From the NCBI RefSeq assembly GCF_032118995.1, contig NC_092663.1, positions 1 to 64,000 of the forward strand: a stretch of 64,000 nt of DNA, read 5' to 3'. The first letter of the stretch is position 1; each line of letters starts with the position of its first letter. Below are positions 36,075 to 47,165 of this stretch, piece after piece. A model generated the notes under the pieces. It saw only the letters and a program-made list of their open reading frames with translations. It was not told the DNA's origin and ran no database searches. This stretch comes from Asterias amurensis (lineage: Eukaryota > Echinodermata > Asteroidea > Forcipulatida > Asteriidae). The position numbers were made by a program, and so were the translations under genes.

Positions 36075-36389
36075 CTGAAAGAAAGTTGTTATCACATCAG
36101 TACAAACCATATAGAGACTAATATAATGTAACCATCTGATGATCATTACGGGACTACTGCTTCAAAATAAAATCACAAAATTAGCTCAAAAATTGAGTTC
36201 AAACACTACTTTTCATGAACAAGTTTGAAGTTTCTGTCATCTCAAAGATGCAGACTGTTAAAAAGATTGATGCAACAAACTCTATGCACAATCCTTTAAA
36301 GTTATGTTATTACATGTGTAACATCTGTTTTAGTTTTATGTCTAAAGAAATATAGTTGCCATTATTACATCTGTTGTTGATCCATCAGA

Positions 36390-39300
36390 CTGCAATGAAT
36401 TCTCTCATCCACCAGGGAGACAGGAACACAGGAACACTCCTCTATGAAGCCAGGCAACCAGCGGTTGTCTTCTTGGTCATCGGTGGATGGACGTCACCAG
36501 CACGAACGCAGATGCCATTGATGTGCAGTCTTCATTGGACTCCGTACTTCACAGGCAGTTGGTTTCGCATTTCACCATTGCAGTAAATAAAAGACAAAAA
36601 ATAGATACATTCAGAAAATGTACTTCCAAATAGAACTATTCCATTTAGTTTGGGAATAATTTAGGTCAACATAAATGTGGGTTTCAGTTTTTTTATCATA
36701 TTATCCGTTAGGGTTTATTTCTTTGAATTTTTAGAGAGTCAAATATTTCTCATAAGCTCGTTTGTCTGCATTTAGCAAATCGTACAAAAAAATTGTAAAT
36801 TTTTCGTTAAACTTTGATGAACACTGATGAACACATCAGAGGAAAGAAAGGAATGTATAGGTTTTGTTCAGGGTTAAACTGCATGGTTTTATTGAGCTAG
36901 TTTTGTTTGGGCATTCAAAATAAGCCACATTAAGTTTTCAAAACCACTTTCTTTTACGACCTAATACTTATATGGACAGTAATAACTTATGCTGTATTTT
37001 ACTTCCTTAAGTCCTCTTACCCGGAAACTTGCATCCTCAGACAATAAGACACCCTCGTCCTCCTTCCATGATCCTTGGTAGCCATTATGCTTGTGACATC
37101 ACCTGTATATGGAGAATCATTCAACAACTGCATCACTAAGTTAGTTCAAAAATTGAGTTCAGTCGCTGCTTTTCAGCAACAAGTTTGAACTATTTATGTC
37201 ATCTCAAAGACATCGATTGTTGTAAAAAGATTGACGCAACAAACTTTCTGCGCAATCCTTTAAAGTTATGTTATTACATGTGTAAAATCTGTTTTTGTTT
37301 CATTTCAAAACAAGTATAGTTGCCATTATTACATCTGTTGTTGATCCATCAGACTTCAATGCATTCTCTCATCCACCAGGGAGACAGGAACTATCCTCTA
37401 TGAAGCCAGGCAACCAGCGGTTGTCTTCTTGGTCATCGGCGGATGGACGTCACCAGCACGAACGCAGAGGCCATTGATGTGCAGTCTTCATTGGAGTCCG
37501 TACTTCACAGGCAGTTGGTTTTCGCATTTCACCATTGCAGTAAATAAAAGACAAAAAATAGAAACATTCAGAAAATGCACTTCCAAATATTATTATCCCA
37601 TTTAGTTTGGGAAAAATTTAGGTCAACCTAAAGTTGGGTTTGAGTTTTTCTATCATATTATTTGTTAGGGTTTATTTCTTTGAATTTTTAGAGAGTCAAA
37701 TATTTCTCATTAACTCGTTTGTCTGCATTAAGCAAATCGTAATGAAAATTGTAAATTTTTCGTTAAACTTTGATGAACAGTGATATACACATCAGAGGAA
37801 AGAAAGGAATGTTTAGGTTATGTTAAGGGTTAAACTGCATGGTTTTATTGAGCTAGTTTTGTTCGGGCATTCAAAATAAGCCACATTAAGTTTTCAAAAC
37901 CACCTTTTTACGACTTAATACTTATGGACATTAACAACTTATACTGTATTTTACTTTCTTAAGTCGTCTTACCTGGAAACTTGCATCCTCAGTCCATAAG
38001 ACTACCTCGTCCTCCTTCCATGATCCTTGGTAGCCATTATCCTTGTGACATCACCTGTATATGGAGAATCATTCAACAACTGCATCACTAAGTTAGTTCA
38101 AAAATTGAGTTCAGTCGCTGCTTTTCAGCAACAAGTTTGAACTATTTATGTCATCTCAAAGAGATCGATTGTTGTAAAAAGATTGACGCAACAAACTTTC
38201 TGCGCAATCCTTTAAAGTTATGTTATTACATGTGTAACATCTGTTTTAGTTTTATGTCAAAACAAGTATAGTTGCCATTATTACATCTGTTGTTGATCCA
38301 TTAGACTGCAATGCATTCTCTCATCCACCAGGGAGACAGGAACTATCCTCTATGAAGCTAGGCAACCATCGGTTGTCTTCTTGGTCATCGGCAGATGGAA
38401 GTCACCAGCACGAACGCAGATGCCATTGATGTGCAGTCTTCATTGGACTCCGTACTTCACAGGCAGTTGGTTTCGCATTTCACCATTGCAGTAAATAAAA
38501 GACAAAAAATAGATACATTCAGAAAATGCACTTCCAAATAGAATTATTCCATTTAGTTTAGGAATAATTTATATGAACATAAATGTGGGTTTGAGTTTTT
38601 CAATCATATTATTCGTTAGGGTTTATTTCTTTGAATTCTTAGAGAGTCAAATATTTCTCATCAACTCGTTTGTCTGCATTTAGCAAATCGTATAAAAATT
38701 GTAAATTTTTCGTTAAACTTTGATGAACACTGATGAACACTGATGAACACATCAGAGGAAAGAAAGGAATGTTTAGGTTCTGTTAATGGTTTAACTGCAT
38801 GGTTTATTGAGCTAGTTTTGTTTGGGCATTCAAAAAAAGCCACCTTAAGTTTTCAAAACCCGTTTTTTTTGCGACTTAATACTTATGGACAGTAAAATAA
38901 CTTATACTGTATTTTAAGTCGTCTTACCCGGAAACTTGCATCCTCAGACCATAAGACACCCTCGTCCTCCTCCCATGATCCTTGGTAGCCATTATCCTTG
39001 TGACATCACCTGTATATGGAGAATCATTCAACAACTGCATCACTAAGTTAGTTCAAAAATTGAGCTCAGTCACTGCTTTTCAGCAACAAGTTTGAACTAT
39101 TTAAGTCATCTCAATAACATTGATTGTTGTAAAAAGATTGACGCAACAAACTTTTTGCGCAATCCTTTAAGTTATATTATTACATGTGTAAAATCTGTTT
39201 TAGTTTTATGTCAAAACAAATGTAGTTGCCATTATTACATCTGTTGTTGATCCATCAGACTGCAATGCATTCTCTCATCCACCAGGGAGACAGGAACACT

Positions 39301-39444
39301 CCTCTATGAAGCCAGGCAACCAGCGGTTGTCTTCTTGGTCATCGGCGGATGGACGTCACCAGCACGAACGCACATGCCATTGATGTGCAGTCTTCATTGG
39401 ACTTCGTACTTCACAGGCAGTTGGTTTCACATTTCACCATTGCA
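36390..39444 (-). pseudogene. Exon-like block Y, one per 955-bp unit (four)
   Basis: Blocks at about 36390-36583, 37349-37541, 38304-38486 and 39258-39444 contain, on the minus strand, ATGGTGAAATG(C/T)GAAACC and then a frame reading HINGICVRAGDVHPPMTKKT and TAGCLAS. In every unit the frame is broken by the same TGA after NCL, the same shift before KYGVQ, and the same TAG after CLAS. Unit 1 has a further 8-base insertion. The relative at 41562-41735 keeps an intact frame here (VKCGTNCHWNTHYGVQWKLH). Shared lesions mean the block was already broken before it was amplified. Confidence 0.5.
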
Positions 39445-39961
39445 GTAAATAAAAGACAAAAAATAGATACATTCAGAATATGCACTTCCAAATAGAATTA
39501 TTCCATTTAGTTTGGGAATAATTTATATGAACATAAATGTGTGTTTGAGTTTTTCTATCATATTATTCGTTAGGGTTTATTTCTTTGAATTTTTAGAGAG
39601 TCAAATATTTCTCATCAACTCGTTTGTCTGCATTTAGCAAATCGTATAAAAATTGTAAATTTTTCGTTAAACTTTGATGAACACTGATGAACACATCAGA
39701 GGAAAGAAAGGAATGTTTAGGTTCTGTTAAGGGTTAAACTGCATGGTTTATTGAGCTAGTTTTGTTTGGGCATTCAAAATAAGCCACATTAACTTTTCAA
39801 AAGCACTTTTTTCTACGACTTGATACTTATGGACAGTAAAATAACTTCTACTGTATTTTACTTTCTTAAGTCGTCTTACCTGGAAACTTGCATCCTCAGA
39901 CCATAAGACACCCTCGTCCTCCTTCCATGATCCTTGGTAGCCAGTATCCTTGTGACATCAC
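37021..39961 (-). pseudogene. Exon-like block X, 82 bp, one per unit (four)
   Basis: The blocks are 37021-37102, 37973-38054, 38928-39009 and 39880-39961. All are exactly 82 bp, lie between TA(T)ACAG-type acceptors and GTAAGA donors, and are better conserved than the spacers. One frame is open in all four from GTCACAAG to the donor, reading (D/H)(N/T)GYQGSWKEDEGVLWSE and then DASF(Q/R). Differences are mostly single residues. The same frame has a TGA just inside the first acceptor, so the true acceptor may be the ACAAG 12 bases further on. The product is unknown to me. Confidence 0.5.
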
Positions 39962-40098
39962 CTGTATGGAGAATCATACAATAACTGCATTCAAACCGCA
40001 AAATTAGCTCAATCATTGAGTTAATGTAACATGACATCATCGGACATAAAAAAAAATGGGTATGTACATTCCCAAGAGGAATTTCTGTGTCAGTCACA

Positions 40099-40426
40099 TT
40101 AAAGCCATTGGACCCTTTCGGTAAACAGTATTGTCCAAGTCCCACACTTCGTGTATCACAACTTCTATATCAAATAACAAACCTGTGAAAATTTAGGCTC
40201 AATCGGACAGCAGAGTCCGGAGAAAATAAAGGGAAAACCCACACCTGTTTTCGCGCGTTTCGCCGTGTCATGACATGTTTATAACAAATCCGTAATTCGA
40301 GCATTTATATTGTTTTACCGTTTTCTCAAAAAGTAAAGCATTTCATGGACTAATTTTTCAAGAGAAGTGTTTCACCATTACCTTCTGTAAACCCTGTAAA
40401 TTATGTAAAGGGTCCAATGGCTTTAA
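40099..40426 (+). mobile_element. MITE family C, TTAA-flanked
   Basis: TTAA (40099-40102), then AGCCATTGGACCCTTTCGGT, and GGGTCCAATGGCT before TTAA (40423-40426). The interior shares ATAACAAACCTGTGAAAATTT and a GCTCAATCGG-like word with family A, so the two families are related although their termini differ. Non-coding. Confidence 0.92.
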
Positions 40427-40792
40427 CTCAGATGTAATGCCCTTTGGATTGAATGATCAGAGTTTCAAAATGAAATTAACAATTTATGTACAACAATTTA
40501 TCGACCATGTATTTCAAAATATGGTGATATCCACTATTGTTTTATTTCTATAAAATAAATTGTTGGGCATCAGACATAATGGCTTTTTACACCATTACAA
40601 TATGAAGTCAGAGACCCTTCCCCCCAATAAACAATTTTATTGAAAAATAGTGAATCCCCCAGCTCAATTTGACCTTTGCAGGAGCCCCTCTTTAACATAA
40701 ATTAACAAGTTATCATCATTTCAGGAAAATCCTTTACAAATTACGGCCCTGAATGAACTTCCAAACTATTAACATCATGCAAATAAACTTAC

Positions 40793-40881
40793 CCTCAGGT
40801 TGTATTCCTGAACTTTAAAATGAGTGTCGTTTCCTCACAGCATACCTCCACTCACCACAGCTCCAATGGTGTCATCAGGGT
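40793..40881 (-). pseudogene. Exon-like block Z
   Basis: The block runs from acceptor TTTTCCAG (first base 40881) to donor CTGAGG/GTAAGT (last base 40793). It encodes DDTIGAVVSGG and then, after a shift, DTHFKVQEYNLR. A close relative lies at 41562-41640. The frameshift and TGA suggest decay. Confidence 0.4.
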
Positions 40882-41118
40882 CTGGAAAACAGCTGAAGGG
40901 AATGAAACATAAAAGATGTTGTAAGGGTATCAAACATAATGGCATTTTACACCATTATCAAATGAAGTGAGAGACCTCCCCCCCCCCCCAAAAAAAAAAA
41001 AAAAAAACCCAAAAGAACTCAACAATTTTCATATCAATTTGAAAAGTAGTGAAGAGCAAAACTCAATTTGACATTGTTCTTTGCCTGATGCTCTCTTTAA
41101 GCAATAGCACATCATCGA

Positions 41119-41467
41119 TAAAACAGTATTGTCCAAAGACCCACAGTTCGTGTATCACAACTTGTACACAAACCTGTGAAAATTTAAGCTCAATCGGTCA
41201 TCAGAGTCGGGGGAAAAATAACGGGAAAACCCACCTATGTTTACGCACGTTTCGCCGGTCACAACAAGTGTTTATAATAATCAGTCGTTCTCAATATTGA
41301 GAATTGATAATTGTATTAATGTCTTCTCAAAAAGTGAAGCATCTCATGGAATAATATTTCACAGGGAAGTCTTCAACCATTACCTTCTGTAAAACCTGTG
41401 AGTTATTTATTAATCTTTGAACTTTAATTTGTTGTTCTGTTCAAAAAGTGTTCATTGGCTTTAACCA
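41119..41467 (+). mobile_element. MITE family C, diverged copy
   Basis: It carries AAACAGTATTGTCCAAAGACC, TCGTGTATCACAACTTG, AAACCTGTGAAAATTTAAGC and the right end TTCATTGGCTTTAA. The left terminus is eroded. A central palindrome AATTCTCA-like stem is at 41289-41306. Confidence 0.8.
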
Positions 41468-41561
41468 AAATTAACCAAATATGATAATTTCAGGATTTTT
41501 GGTTTACAATTTTGGTCCTGCAAGAACTTTTAAACTATAAACATCCTGAACATAAACTTAC

Positions 41562-41735
41562 CTTCAGGTTCTATTCCTGAACTTTAAAATGTGTAAGTGT
41601 TGTTTTCCTCACAGCAACCTCCGCTCACCACAGCTCCAATGAAGTCTTCATGGCCCTGGAATGACTGGTGCAGTTTCCATTGGACTCCATAATGCGTATT
41701 CCAATGGCAGTTGGTTCCGCATTTCACCATTGCAG
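41562..41735 (-). pseudogene. Exon-like Y+Z relative without intron
   Basis: An ATG at 41730 opens MVKCGTNCHWNTHYGVQWKL, followed by a stretch reading HEDFIGAVVSGGCCEENN, ending at TAA. A donor AAG/GTAAGT lies at 41562. In this copy the block-Y and block-Z matches are contiguous in one frame, which suggests either loss of an intron or the more complete ancestral exon. Its upstream boundary has no clear acceptor. Confidence 0.4.
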
Positions 41736-42060
41736 TAAATAAAGAACAGAAAATACATACATTCAGAAAATGCACCTCCAAACACAATGATTCCATTTAG
41801 TTTGGGAATATTTCAGGTGCATATAAATGGTGTGAGTGGTTGTTACATGACAAGTGACTGATAACGGATGGTGTGGAGTTATAGATGGGGTACGTTTTCG
41901 CTGTCGTATAACGAACCCCTGATTGTTAAGATGTAACATGCAAGCATGGAAATGAGCTTAGTAGATTTTAAAGTGATGGTGTAGATGGGAGTGAGCTTGT
42001 TAATCATGCAGTTTGGTGCAGGTTTGATGTTAGAGTGAATAAATGGTAATAATAATATAC

Positions 42061-42180
42061 CTTTAGGATGGACGTAATCCCTCTGTGCCGTAATACCACG
42101 AGATTACAGTGGTTGCTGGGTCTGTCATGAGAGAGCATGTAGATGAGAAGGACTCCATCCCAGGTCCTCAATCTCAGTCA
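42061..42180 (-). pseudogene. 120-bp exon-like block, copy 1
   Basis: This block runs from acceptor ACATGCAG (first base 42180) to donor CTAAAG/GTATAT (last base 42061). The copy 2 equivalent (53872-53991) has identical length and three substitutions. The frame that fits the phase of the next exon ends ITAQRDYVHPK but has two stops upstream. Another frame is open throughout after a first TGA (TWDGVLLIYMLSHDRP...). The surrounding intron is equally well conserved, so there is no sign of selection. Confidence 0.35.
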
Positions 42181-42445
42181 CTGCATGTTGGGAAATAAAG
42201 ATAACATTCTCAAAGTTGTGAAACATTTTTGCCAACACCAGAGTAAAAGATGGTAGCTCCAGTGGTTAGAGAGTAGTTTTGGAACGAGGGGCAAGGTGCT
42301 AAATAAAGTACTTGAACGAGACTGAATGCATTGGAATGCCAATTACATGTAAACTTGCTTATAATACGTTTGTCATGTTATTGTATTTTTGGTGCATTTA
42401 CACTTCTAGTTTTCCTGCCGTTATCATTCACAAAAACTACTAAGC

Positions 42446-43280
42446 ATGTAGAACTACAGCACCTCAGATAGTAATATTTTTAGGAAAGCTTTACACAATC
42501 ATTATCTCTGGTGTAAGTTAAATGTAAATCTGCGGACATCGTCTTTTGTGTTACCAAAGTATCCAAATCCTTTAATTTTTAAACAGAAGTAAAGATCACA
42601 CACTTTGTGTAAGCTTTAAAAAATAATATCCAGGGTCTTTCACAGGGTGCAAAGATCTTGCATGTAGCAACTACGGTTCTCCAGTAAATTTTTTGGTAAA
42701 AACTTAAACATTGATTTAAAGTTATAACGTCATCTAATTCCAAAACTTGTTAAGTTTTATTGCCACACTGAGGTCTAAGTTCAAAGTGAAACCCTAGCCT
42801 TTTTGGATCACACACTAAGCGCTGGAATCAAGAATCCATAACCATCCATATACTATAAAATAAACTTGTGTAGGCTTCTAACGAAATTTGTCTCATTAAC
42901 ATTATTTTTAAGAGTGGCCACTAACTGTTTAATTTTCTTTTATTAACCAGTCTTATAAAGATTAGGTTTCAAAGAAGTTTGACAAAGATCGGTTTCCCGT
43001 CCAAGTAGCTCATTCTACATGCAGGATTGTAAATGAATGATCGCTGGGGAGTATTTGGTTTTGGCAAAGTTGTTTCTTTAAATTAAAAGATATCACACCA
43101 GACACTATCCAATGTGAAACCATCCGAAATCTCATTGAACGCAGGAGTTGGCTGAAATTTAATTGTTTCTCTTTTGTGAACCATCCAATTCACCTTGGGG
43201 CATTTTTTTTTCTTCACCTGGGCTCTGTGACTTTCGCAATGGTTTTAAGGAATGCTCCCCATCCAAGCCCAGACCTTTTG
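42446..43280. other. No gene seen
   Basis: AT-rich DNA within duplication copy 1 that has no recognisable match in copy 2. No coding frame is supported. Confidence 0.45.
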
Positions 43281-43643
43281 AAGCCATTGGACCCTTTCGG
43301 TACAGACAAAAAAACAAAAGTTCACAGATTTGCAAATAATTTACAGGGTTTACAGAAGGTAATGGTGAAAGACTTCTCTTGAAATATTAGTCCATGAAAT
43401 GCTTTACTTTTTGAGAAAACAGTAAAACAATATAAATTCTCGTTAGCGAGAATTACGGATAATTATTTAAAACACATGTCATGACACGGCGAAACAAGAG
43501 TGGGTTTTCCCGTTATTTTCTCCCGACTCCGATGACCGATTGAGCCTAAATTTTCACAGGTTTGTTGTTTTATATATAAGTTGTGATACACGAAGTGTGG
43601 GACTTGGACAATACTGTTTACCGAAAGTGTATAATGGCTTTAA
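43281..43643 (-). mobile_element. MITE family C copy
   Basis: The left end AAGCCATTGGACCCTTTCGG and the right end TAATGGCTTTAA bound the copy. The interior, in reverse order relative to 40099-40426, keeps GATTGAGCCTAAATTTTCAC. The centre is a hairpin, AATTCTCG TTAG CGAGAATT-like (about 43434-43454). It is absent from duplication copy 2. Confidence 0.88.
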
Positions 43644-43735
43644 GTTGTTGACTAATTCCCTGAAATGTAATTTCACACTAGCCCAATTCCATGGCCTCAT
43701 TTGCTCATGCTATGTCATGCTCTACTCCAAATGTA

Positions 43736-44146
43736 AACGAGCAGAGTATATTGGACACTGCTGGACCATAGAGCTAGGACCCTAGATCCATGGCTGGACA
43801 CAGTACTGCTGACCTTAAACAAGGTGAAGGCTTACCAATAAACCACTTATCACTCAGGTTGACTTCCCCTTATTAAACAGTAATCTATCTGGCTGTGTTC
43901 ATGATAGCCTTAGGAGGGTTTGGCAGTACAGCACAGTAACAACAATTTAAAACTAAGGTTATGGCTAGTTAGCAGAGAACTCCATGAGAACAAGGTCAAA
44001 AAGGATTGAAAAGGCAATTTCAAGGAGAATGATGAACTAGATGAAGATTTCATAGTGAGAGCATGTCAACTGCAGAGTTTCTGTAGTGTTTTACTTAATA
44101 CATGGAGGTATGCATTAGCCCACAAAGATAACCTGGAGTTGTGGAA
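43736..44146. other. No gene seen
   Basis: Ordinary AT-rich sequence between the duplication edge and the SINE. Confidence 0.45.
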
Positions 44147-44292
44147 GAGTAGTGGCCGAGCAGTACTGTCAAGAGCACCAAATTCAAACTCTGGTGTTTC
44201 TGATCAGCAGAGTGAGTGTTCAAATCCCCAGCCGTGCCACTTGTGTCCTTAAGCAAAACACTTAACCATTGCTTTGTCCTTCGGATGGGACG
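44147..44292 (+). mobile_element. Leu-tRNA-derived SINE, interrupted
   Basis: Head: GTGGCCGAGCAGT...AAGAGCACC, CAAATTCAAACTCTGG, TGTTTCTGATCAGCAG and a degraded B-box GTTCAAATCCCC. Tail: CTTGTGTCCTTAAGC, CACTTAACCATTGCTTTGTC and CTTCGGATGGGACG. It stops exactly at a TTAA where MITE family A is inserted. Confidence 0.8.
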
Positions 44293-44982
44293 TTAAAGGC
44301 AGTGGACACTATTGGTAATTACTCAAAAAAATTATTAGCATAAAACCTTTCATGGTGACGAGTAACAGGGCAAGGTTAATGGTATAAAACATCGTGAGAA
44401 ATTGCTCCCTCTATAGTGCCATACATGTAGTTTTCAAGAAAGAAGTAATTTTCCACAAATTTTACACATTTGATCACGAGACCTAAGATTTAGAACTTAA
44501 GGTCTCGAAATCAACCATAAAACAAACATAACTTTGTGTGACAGGGCGTTTTTTTTTCTTTCATTATTTTTCTCGCAAGATCGATGATCGTTTGAGCTCA
44601 AATTTTCACAAGTTTGTTATTTTATGCATTTGTTGAGATACACCAACTGTGAAGGCTAGTCTTTGACTATTACCAATAGCGTCCACTGCAGGGGTCGAAA
44701 TTGCCACTAGCCCGCTAGCCCGGGACTACCAGATTTACAGCCGGGCTACTCATTTTTCCAGTTTGATAGCCCGACGGGCTAGTGGAAAAATAATGCAAAA
44801 ATCATCATTACAAACAATAAAGAACTATGTTATTGGTGTATTGTAAAGTTTGAGCCGTGACGCGAGACATAATGTGTCTTTCGGGCTACCAAAATCTAAT
44901 CAGGGCTACTAAAAATTATTGGTCACTAGCCCTGCTGACTACCATGGAAATACACTTAATTTCGACCCCTGCACTGCCTTAA
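44293..44982 (+). mobile_element. MITE family A copy, split by family B
   Basis: TTAA (44293-44296) then AGGCAGTGGACACTATTGG; the right end CACTGCC precedes TTAA (44979-44982). The right terminal repeat is interrupted by the family B element at 44689-44971. Removing that element and one CACTG restores the terminal repeat. Order of events: SINE, then A, then B. Confidence 0.93.
44689..44971 (+). mobile_element. MITE family B, second copy, 283 bp
   Basis: CAGGGGTCGAAATTGCC at the left and AATTTCGACCCCTG at the right, with CACTG on each side (44684-44688 and 44972-44976) as target duplication. It differs from the 26066 copy by only a few substitutions. Confidence 0.95.
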
Positions 44983-46534
44983 AGAATCTTATTATATTTA
45001 CTATAGACAAGAGACACAATTTTACAATCCAATGTTATGCTCAAAAAGTAAAGTGGATGACATTTATGTATCAATGTTTGGACTATTATCAGGCAGGCTA
45101 CAATAGAACTTGTAAACTTCAAATAATTAGATGTTAAATTGAAGGAAAAAACAGAGATGAGGCAGACACAATAAGAAACTTAGTCTTAAACCTAAAACAA
45201 TTCAACGAGGGGGAGGCATATATGTTAACTAATGAGGGTGAAAATTGGGTGAGCATTTGTTTGCTACTTCTTTTTTGCAGGGATAATTTTCTGGACCAAC
45301 GCGGCTGAGCTCACTGTGAGAACAAACAACATAGAGACAAGCTTGCAAACAGACTAATTGCCAGATGCAGTTTTAAATAAGAATTCCAGGAGTGTGAAGG
45401 GCAAACGTTTCCTAGCCCACCTTGTTGAGCTGTAAATGGCTTGTATTTTTATTTATTTTTTCGTTATTTTAATAGTGATAATTGAATCACCTAGCAAATG
45501 TTTTAATTTTTAATATTAATGAGGGTTAAAACAACATTCTCCAAAGAAAATGATATAGGGCACATGGCTTATTTAAGTCTCTGTATTTATTTCACAGAAT
45601 GCTCAGCAGAATATTCAGTCACAAGATCTGATCCTCGTAAAATGTAAGTTAAAAAGTGTTTGAGAAAACTTTTCCGGAGGGCAATTTTTCTTTATATGGC
45701 CCAACATTGTGACAAATTTTTGTACCTAGTAAAAAGTTGTAGAAACGCCTAAAGCACTAAATTTGCATTTGCAAGTGCAACTAACGAGTGGAGCCTTACA
45801 TGGTTCTAAGTTTTGGTCAAGTGATAGGAGACTCTTTGCTTGGCAAGTCAAACAACGGTCAAACCACAAACAATTTATTTACAGACTGTTTTTACATCAA
45901 TCACGAGAGGTAACAGATTTGCCGCGATTATAGGGACACCTTGAAAACAGGATGTCCTACGATACGAGAAGAAGCATTTACATGTAGACGGCGAACACAG
46001 CATTTAGTAACGTAGCACAGCATAGCACATGGTGCACAGGAAAACAAGGCAAAATACTCCCATAAATATAAAACAATATCTAACTAACTTCAGTCATCTA
46101 GCTTACTTTAAAAAGTTACCATCCGCATCCTGCTACAACCACCCTTACCGTAGCTTAGCGTTGAGTCAACTGGCCAACCACGCTGCCAGAGTTTTAACAA
46201 AAGTGAAAGAAATCTGAACGGAAATTTCCACTGAATCACGTGCTAACAGAAAAAAAAAGAACTTACGTAATACTTTTACAACTGGGTAAATCATCAAAAC
46301 AAAGGCTCATAGTCGAGGGGTAGAAAACTCCACATGATAACAACAAACAAAAGCTGGGCCCGAAGAAATGCATGCTGTATTTATGAATGAGTTCAATAGA
46401 TGGATAATAGCTGGCATTTCATTGGCTTTTACTTTCCGTGTTCTGATTGGTCTGCTCTGTGACGTAGTATGTCACGTACACATCCAGGGGTCAATTTCAT
46501 GAATACTGCTCAGCAGGTTTGTCTGTGCTTCTGA
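44983..46534. other. No supported gene; one acceptor-plus-frame candidate
   Basis: At 45263-45280 a CT-rich tract ending TTTTTTGCAG looks like an acceptor. The plus-strand frame after it (GG then ATA...) is open for 24 codons (FWTNAAELTVRTNNIETS) to TAA at about 45355. Too short to call as an exon. The rest is AT-rich without recognised features. Confidence 0.3.
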
Positions 46535-47165
46535 TTGGATGGCCATGGATCCTCATTTTGTCACAAATTCTTAATAGGATTTCGTGTGTTAAATGCCCTC
46601 CATTAAGAACTGTGCTGGTAAAAATACCAAGATCTGATTGGTCAACCGCTCTCAAGCTTGGATCGTCACAAAACTCTTAATGGGATAACGTGTAGTAAAT
46701 GCTCTTCATTAAGAACTGTGCATGTAAAAATACAAAGATCTGATTGGTCGACAGCTCTCGAGCTTGGATCCTTGTTTTGTCACAAAATTCACAATGGGAT
46801 TTCGTGTGTTAAATGCCCTCCATTAAGAACTATACAGGAAAAAATACCAAGATCTGATTGGTCAACCGCTCTCGAGCTTGGATCCTTATTTTTGTCACAA
46901 AACTCTTAATGGGATTACGTGTAGTAATGCTCTTCATTAAGAACTGTGTAGGTAAAAATACCAAGATCTGATTGGTCGACAGCTCTCGAGCTTGGATCCT
47001 TGTTTTGTCACAAAGTTGTCACAAAATTCTTAATGGGATTTCGTGTGTTAAATGCCCTCCATTAAGAACTATACAGGAACAAATACCAAGATCTGATTGG
47101 TCAACCGCTCTCGAGCTTGGATCCTTCTTTTTGTCACAAAATTGCCAATGGGATTTCATGCGTGA
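46535..47165. repeat. Alternating two-type tandem repeat, about 5.5 units
   Basis: The word CATTAAGAACT recurs at 46601, 46707, 46821, 46935 and 47060. Type 1 units have TTAAATGCCCTC and GGTCAACCGCTCT; type 2 units have GTAGTAA(A)TGCTCTT and GGTCGACAGCTCT. They strictly alternate 1-2-1-2-1, so the amplified unit is a dimer of about 230 bp. Every unit holds GATCTGATTGGTC, an inverted CCAAT box. Open frames here (46658-46909, 46972-47217) are repeat-derived. Confidence 0.9.

Larger units (their letters stand above)
36181..40020 (-). repeat. 955-bp tandem array, four units
   Basis: The marker TTAG(C/T)TCAAAAATTGAG recurs at 36181, 37141, 38093, 39048 and, partly, 40004, giving spacings of 960, 952, 955 and 956. 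Units are about 90-95 percent alike by eye, along their whole length, including AT-rich spacers. Duplication copy 2 has only the first part of one unit (about 53700-53770) before jumping to the sequence at 41966 of copy 1. Each unit carries two minus-strand exon-like blocks, described separately. Confidence 0.95.
31180..43735. repeat. Subtelomeric segmental duplication, copy 1
   Basis: Collinear blocks match copy 2 (50050-54350): 31190-31470 with 50050-50297, 32100-32215 with 50600-50700, 32330-33010 with 51470-51800, 35220-35610 with 52128-52500, 35715-35860 with 52990-53140, 36060-36245 with 53580-53770, and 41966-42445 with 53772-54255. A weaker match runs near 43660-43735. Copy 1 is larger because it holds the 955-bp array (36181-40020), three family C MITEs, a family A MITE and other tandem repeats. 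Identity by eye is high in the 35, 36 and 42 kb blocks. Confidence 0.88.
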
